From positions 1-7,402 of the forward strand of contig USBM01000105.1 of assembly GCA_900552885.1 (NCBI GenBank): a DNA stretch of 7,402 nt, in the 5' to 3' direction. Positions 5,529 to 7,402 of this stretch are shown here, in pieces. The notes beneath the pieces were generated by a model that saw nothing but the letters and a program-made list of their open reading frames with translations, had not been told where the DNA came from and did not search any database. The stretch is from an uncultured Clostridium sp. GTDB lineage: Bacteria > Bacillota > Clostridia > Lachnospirales > Lachnospiraceae. Made by a program: the position numbers and the translations under genes. The number at the start of each line of letters is the position of its first letter. The stretch's first letter is position 1.

Positions 5529-6707
5529 ATGACAAAGATTGATATTATTTCTGGATTTTTAGGAGCTGGAAAGACTACTTTGATCAAGAAGCTGATCAAA
5601 GAGGGTTTTGAAGGTGAGAAGATTGTATTAATTGAGAATGAGTTTGGTGAGATTGGAATTGATGGTGGATTCTTAAAGGATGCAGGAGTGCAGATCAATG
5701 AGATGAATTCCGGTTGTATCTGTTGTTCGTTAGTTGGCGATTTTGGTAAGGCATTGGAACAGGTATTGAATGATTATACGCCGGATCGTATTATCATTGA
5801 GCCGTCCGGTGTCGGTAAATTATCGGATGTTATGAAGGCTGTTGCAGATCTGCATGAGTCAAAGGTTGTGATTAATTCTGCTACGGCAGTCGTAGATGCG
5901 GTAAAATGCAAGATGTACATGAAGAACTTTGGTGAGTTCTTTAACAACCAGATCGAGAGTGCCGGTACGATTATCTTAAGCAGAACACAGAAGATGAAGG
6001 AAGACAAGTTAGAGGCTGTTGTTGCAATGATCAAGGAGCATAATGATAAGGCCAAGATCGTAACAACACCATGGGATGATATTGACGGTAAGCTGATCGT
6101 ATCTACGATGGAAGGTGAGAAGTCATTAGTAGAAGAATTGTTAGAGGAAGCAAAGGTATGTCCTACCTGTGGACATGTACATGATCACGATCATGAGCAT
6201 CACCACGATCACGATGAACATGATCATGAGCACCACCACGATCACGATGAGCATGACCATGAGCATGACCATGATCACGATGACCACGATCATGAACATC
6301 ATCATGACCATGACGGAGAGTGCAGTTGTGGACATCATCACGATCACGATGACCACGATTATGAACATCATCATGACCATGACGGAGAGTGTGGCTGTGG
6401 ACATGACCACCACCATCATCATGCGGATGAGGTGTTTACAAGCTGGGGTGTTGAGACTCCTCACAAATATACTAAGGTTGAGATTGAGGATATTCTTAAG
6501 AAGCTGGCAGATATGGATCATGCAGAATATGGTGTTATTCTTCGTGCCAAAGGAATGGTTCCGAATACAGAAGGTGGATGGATATACTTTGACCTTACAC
6601 CGGAAGAGTATGAGATCCGTGACGGACAGCCGGATGTTACCGGTAAGCTTTGTGTAATTGGCAGCAAATTAGAAGAGGATAAGATTGCTGCGTTATTCCG
6701 TGTATAA
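5529..6707 (+). CDS. G3E-family GTPase (CobW/COG0523 metallochaperone) with His-rich insert
   Basis: This 392-residue cytosolic P-loop GTPase is probably a metal insertase or chaperone. In order it has Walker A GFLGAGKTT (residues 9-17), switch segment ENEFGEIGIDG (36-46), the hallmark metal site CICC (63-66) within NSGCICCSL, and Walker B/G3 region IIIEPSGVG (88-96). The position of the guanine-specificity NKxD reads SRTQ (151-154), an unusual change. A CPTC pair (211-214) opens an insert of about 85 residues (214-298) with about 40 histidines, many Asp/Glu, and two CxCG motifs (265-267, 288-290). The CobW C-terminal domain follows (about 302-392, HAEYGVILRAKG onward). TAGGAGG at 5515-5521 sets the start. 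The metal is not deducible: His-rich COG0523 proteins are linked to zinc, nickel or cobalt. It is followed 16 nt later by a paralogue. Confidence 0.9.
   Translation: MTKIDIISGFLGAGKTTLIKKLIKEGFEGEKIVLIENEFGEIGIDGGFLKDAGVQINEMNSGCICCSLVGDFGKALEQVLNDYTPDRIIIEPSGVGKLSDVMKAVADLHESKVVINSATAVVDAVKCKMYMKNFGEFFNNQIESAGTIILSRTQKMKEDKLEAVVAMIKEHNDKAKIVTTPWDDIDGKLIVSTMEGEKSLVEELLEEAKVCPTCGHVHDHDHEHHHDHDEHDHEHHHDHDEHDHEHDHDHDDHDHEHHHDHDGECSCGHHHDHDDHDYEHHHDHDGECGCGHDHHHHHADEVFTSWGVETPHKYTKVEIEDILKKLADMDHAEYGVILRAKGMVPNTEGGWIYFDLTPEEYEIRDGQPDVTGKLCVIGSKLEEDKIAALFRV
6186..6416 (+). repeat. 33-nt tandem repeat coding for the His-rich metal-binding insert
   Basis: Four consecutive 33-nt units (6186-6218, 6219-6251, 6252-6284, 6285-6317) encode variants of HDHEHHHDHDE. 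A fifth unit lies at 6354-6386 after a 36-nt interruption coding ECSCGHHHDHDD. At a larger scale the 69-nt segment 6279-6347 is repeated at 6348-6416 with few changes, each copy carrying one CxCG motif. All units keep the reading frame, so copy-number change would lengthen or shorten the insert in 11- or 23-residue steps without breaking the protein. Open frames in other phases across this stretch are artefacts of its low complexity. Confidence 0.85.
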
Positions 6708-6723
6708 AGAAAGGAATTGAGAT

Positions 6724-7402
6724 ATGAGAAAACAGGAGAAAGAGATACCGGTATTCGTCTTTATGGGTTTCTTAGAATCCGGCAAGACGCAGTTTTGCAG
6801 AGAGACGTTGGTAGATCGTGATTTCACACAGGGAGAACCTACCTTGCTTCTGGTAACAGAGGAAGGCGTGGAGGAATACGACGAGGATGAGCTGAAGAAG
6901 CGTAATATATCGGTTGTTTATTTGGAGGAAGAGGATCTCAATACAGAGAAGCTGTTAGATTTGCAGGATGAATATAAGCCGACCCAGGTTATGATCGAGT
7001 ATAATGGAATGTGGCAGTTGAACAAACTGTTTGAGATCCGTGTACCAAAGGGATGGACGATCGTACAGGTGATCACATTGATCGATTCGACTACATTTAC
7101 AGTCTATAACAATAATATGAAGTCCTTGATGGCAGAACATATCCAGAATGCAGATATGGTAGTTTATAACCGTTGTACAGAGGATACAGATATCAACACG
7201 ATGCGTATGGCAGTGAAGACGATCAACCGCCGGGCGCAGATCGTATATGAGAACGTTAACGGTCAGGCACAGATCGATAATGGAGAGATTGAGATACCAT
7301 ACGATCTGGATGCAGATGTGGTAGATGTATTGCAGATTCTTCTTGGCTCGCACAACAAAGAACGATTCATGCTGATGTACTTTGAAAAGTTCCTTGAATG
7401 CA
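6724..7402 (+). CDS. Divergent G3E/CobW-like P-loop protein (3' truncated by window end)
   Basis: An open frame of 226 complete codons runs from the ATG to the window edge with no stop. AAAGGA at 6710-6715 lies 8 nt upstream of the ATG, and the gene starts 16 nt after the first GTPase. The N-terminus IPVFVFMGFLESGKTQF carries a Walker A (GFLESGKT, residues 15-22) placed as in CobW proteins, and LLLVTEEGVEEYDEDEL (41-57) aligns with the switch segment of the neighbour. The CxCC metal site is absent, and EPSG of the neighbour is replaced by EYNG (92-95). VVYNRCTED (146-154) sits where NKxD would be. The protein is thus a degenerate or specialised paralogue, possibly a nucleotide-binding partner of the His-rich GTPase. 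No His-rich insert is seen in the visible part. Function beyond the family is not known to me. Confidence 0.8.
   Translation, partial: MRKQEKEIPVFVFMGFLESGKTQFCRETLVDRDFTQGEPTLLLVTEEGVEEYDEDELKKRNISVVYLEEEDLNTEKLLDLQDEYKPTQVMIEYNGMWQLNKLFEIRVPKGWTIVQVITLIDSTTFTVYNNNMKSLMAEHIQNADMVVYNRCTEDTDINTMRMAVKTINRRAQIVYENVNGQAQIDNGEIEIPYDLDADVVDVLQILLGSHNKERFMLMYFEKFLEC

Noticed and set aside
6141..6657. Long open frames on both strands rich in Met/Val/Ile and Met/Thr/Ile over the His-rich region.
   Set aside because: They are phase-shifted readings of the CAT/GAT/CAC repeat that codes the His/Asp insert. They have no ribosome binding site and no family resemblance.
6955..7353. The 132-residue minus-strand frame near the window end.
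   Set aside because: It lies wholly opposite the second G3E-like gene, which has a ribosome binding site, a P-loop and continuous coding. The minus-strand product has no recognisable family pattern.

Overview
This window looks like chromosomal DNA from an anaerobic, moderate-GC Firmicute, most likely a Lachnospiraceae-type gut Clostridium. The basis is the gene set (a Clostridium-type iscR-nifS-nifU-mnmA operon, YqeY, a SpoVB/PST-type flippase and His-rich G3E GTPases), strong purine-rich AGGAGG-like ribosome binding sites, and the codon style. The genus is not determined. No rRNA, tRNA, CRISPR array, insertion sequence or attachment site was seen.

Layout. Bases 2-79 appear to be the last 25 codons of an unidentified plus-strand gene cut by the window edge. 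A complete YqeY-family gene follows (99-536). Convergent to it, with a 32-bp tail-to-tail overlap, lies a SpoVB-like polysaccharide flippase gene on the minus strand (2026 down to 505). It is broken by a frameshift at 893-900 that looks like a deletion of roughly 20-30 nt. A 168-bp divergent control region (2027-2194) separates this gene from the Fe-S operon. The region holds a perfect 20-bp palindrome containing a TTGACA -35 hexamer on each strand, a near-consensus promoter for the operon, a dyad around its -10, and an operator resembling the IscR type 1 site just before the iscR ribosome binding site.

The operon runs iscR (2195-2650), nifS cysteine desulfurase (2712-3899), nifU scaffold (3928-4365), mnmA tRNA 2-thiouridylase (4372-5457), with gaps of 61, 28 and 6 nt. 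NifS supplies persulfide sulfur, NifU assembles the cluster, MnmA uses sulfur for tRNA wobble uridine, and the Rrf2 regulator presumably senses Fe-S status and represses its own operon. MnmA carries a CxxC plus a distant Cys, which suggests that it may itself be an Fe-S enzyme.

The final third holds two consecutive G3E (CobW/COG0523) P-loop proteins. The first (5529-6707) has all GTPase and CxCC metal-site motifs, except for an altered base-recognition motif, plus an extraordinary His/Asp/Cys-rich insert built from 33-nt repeats. The second (6724 to the window end, truncated) is a divergent paralogue that keeps the P-loop but lacks the CxCC metal site. Together they look like a metallochaperone/metal-handling module that continues past the window. 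No gene-free stretch longer than 300 bases exists here.
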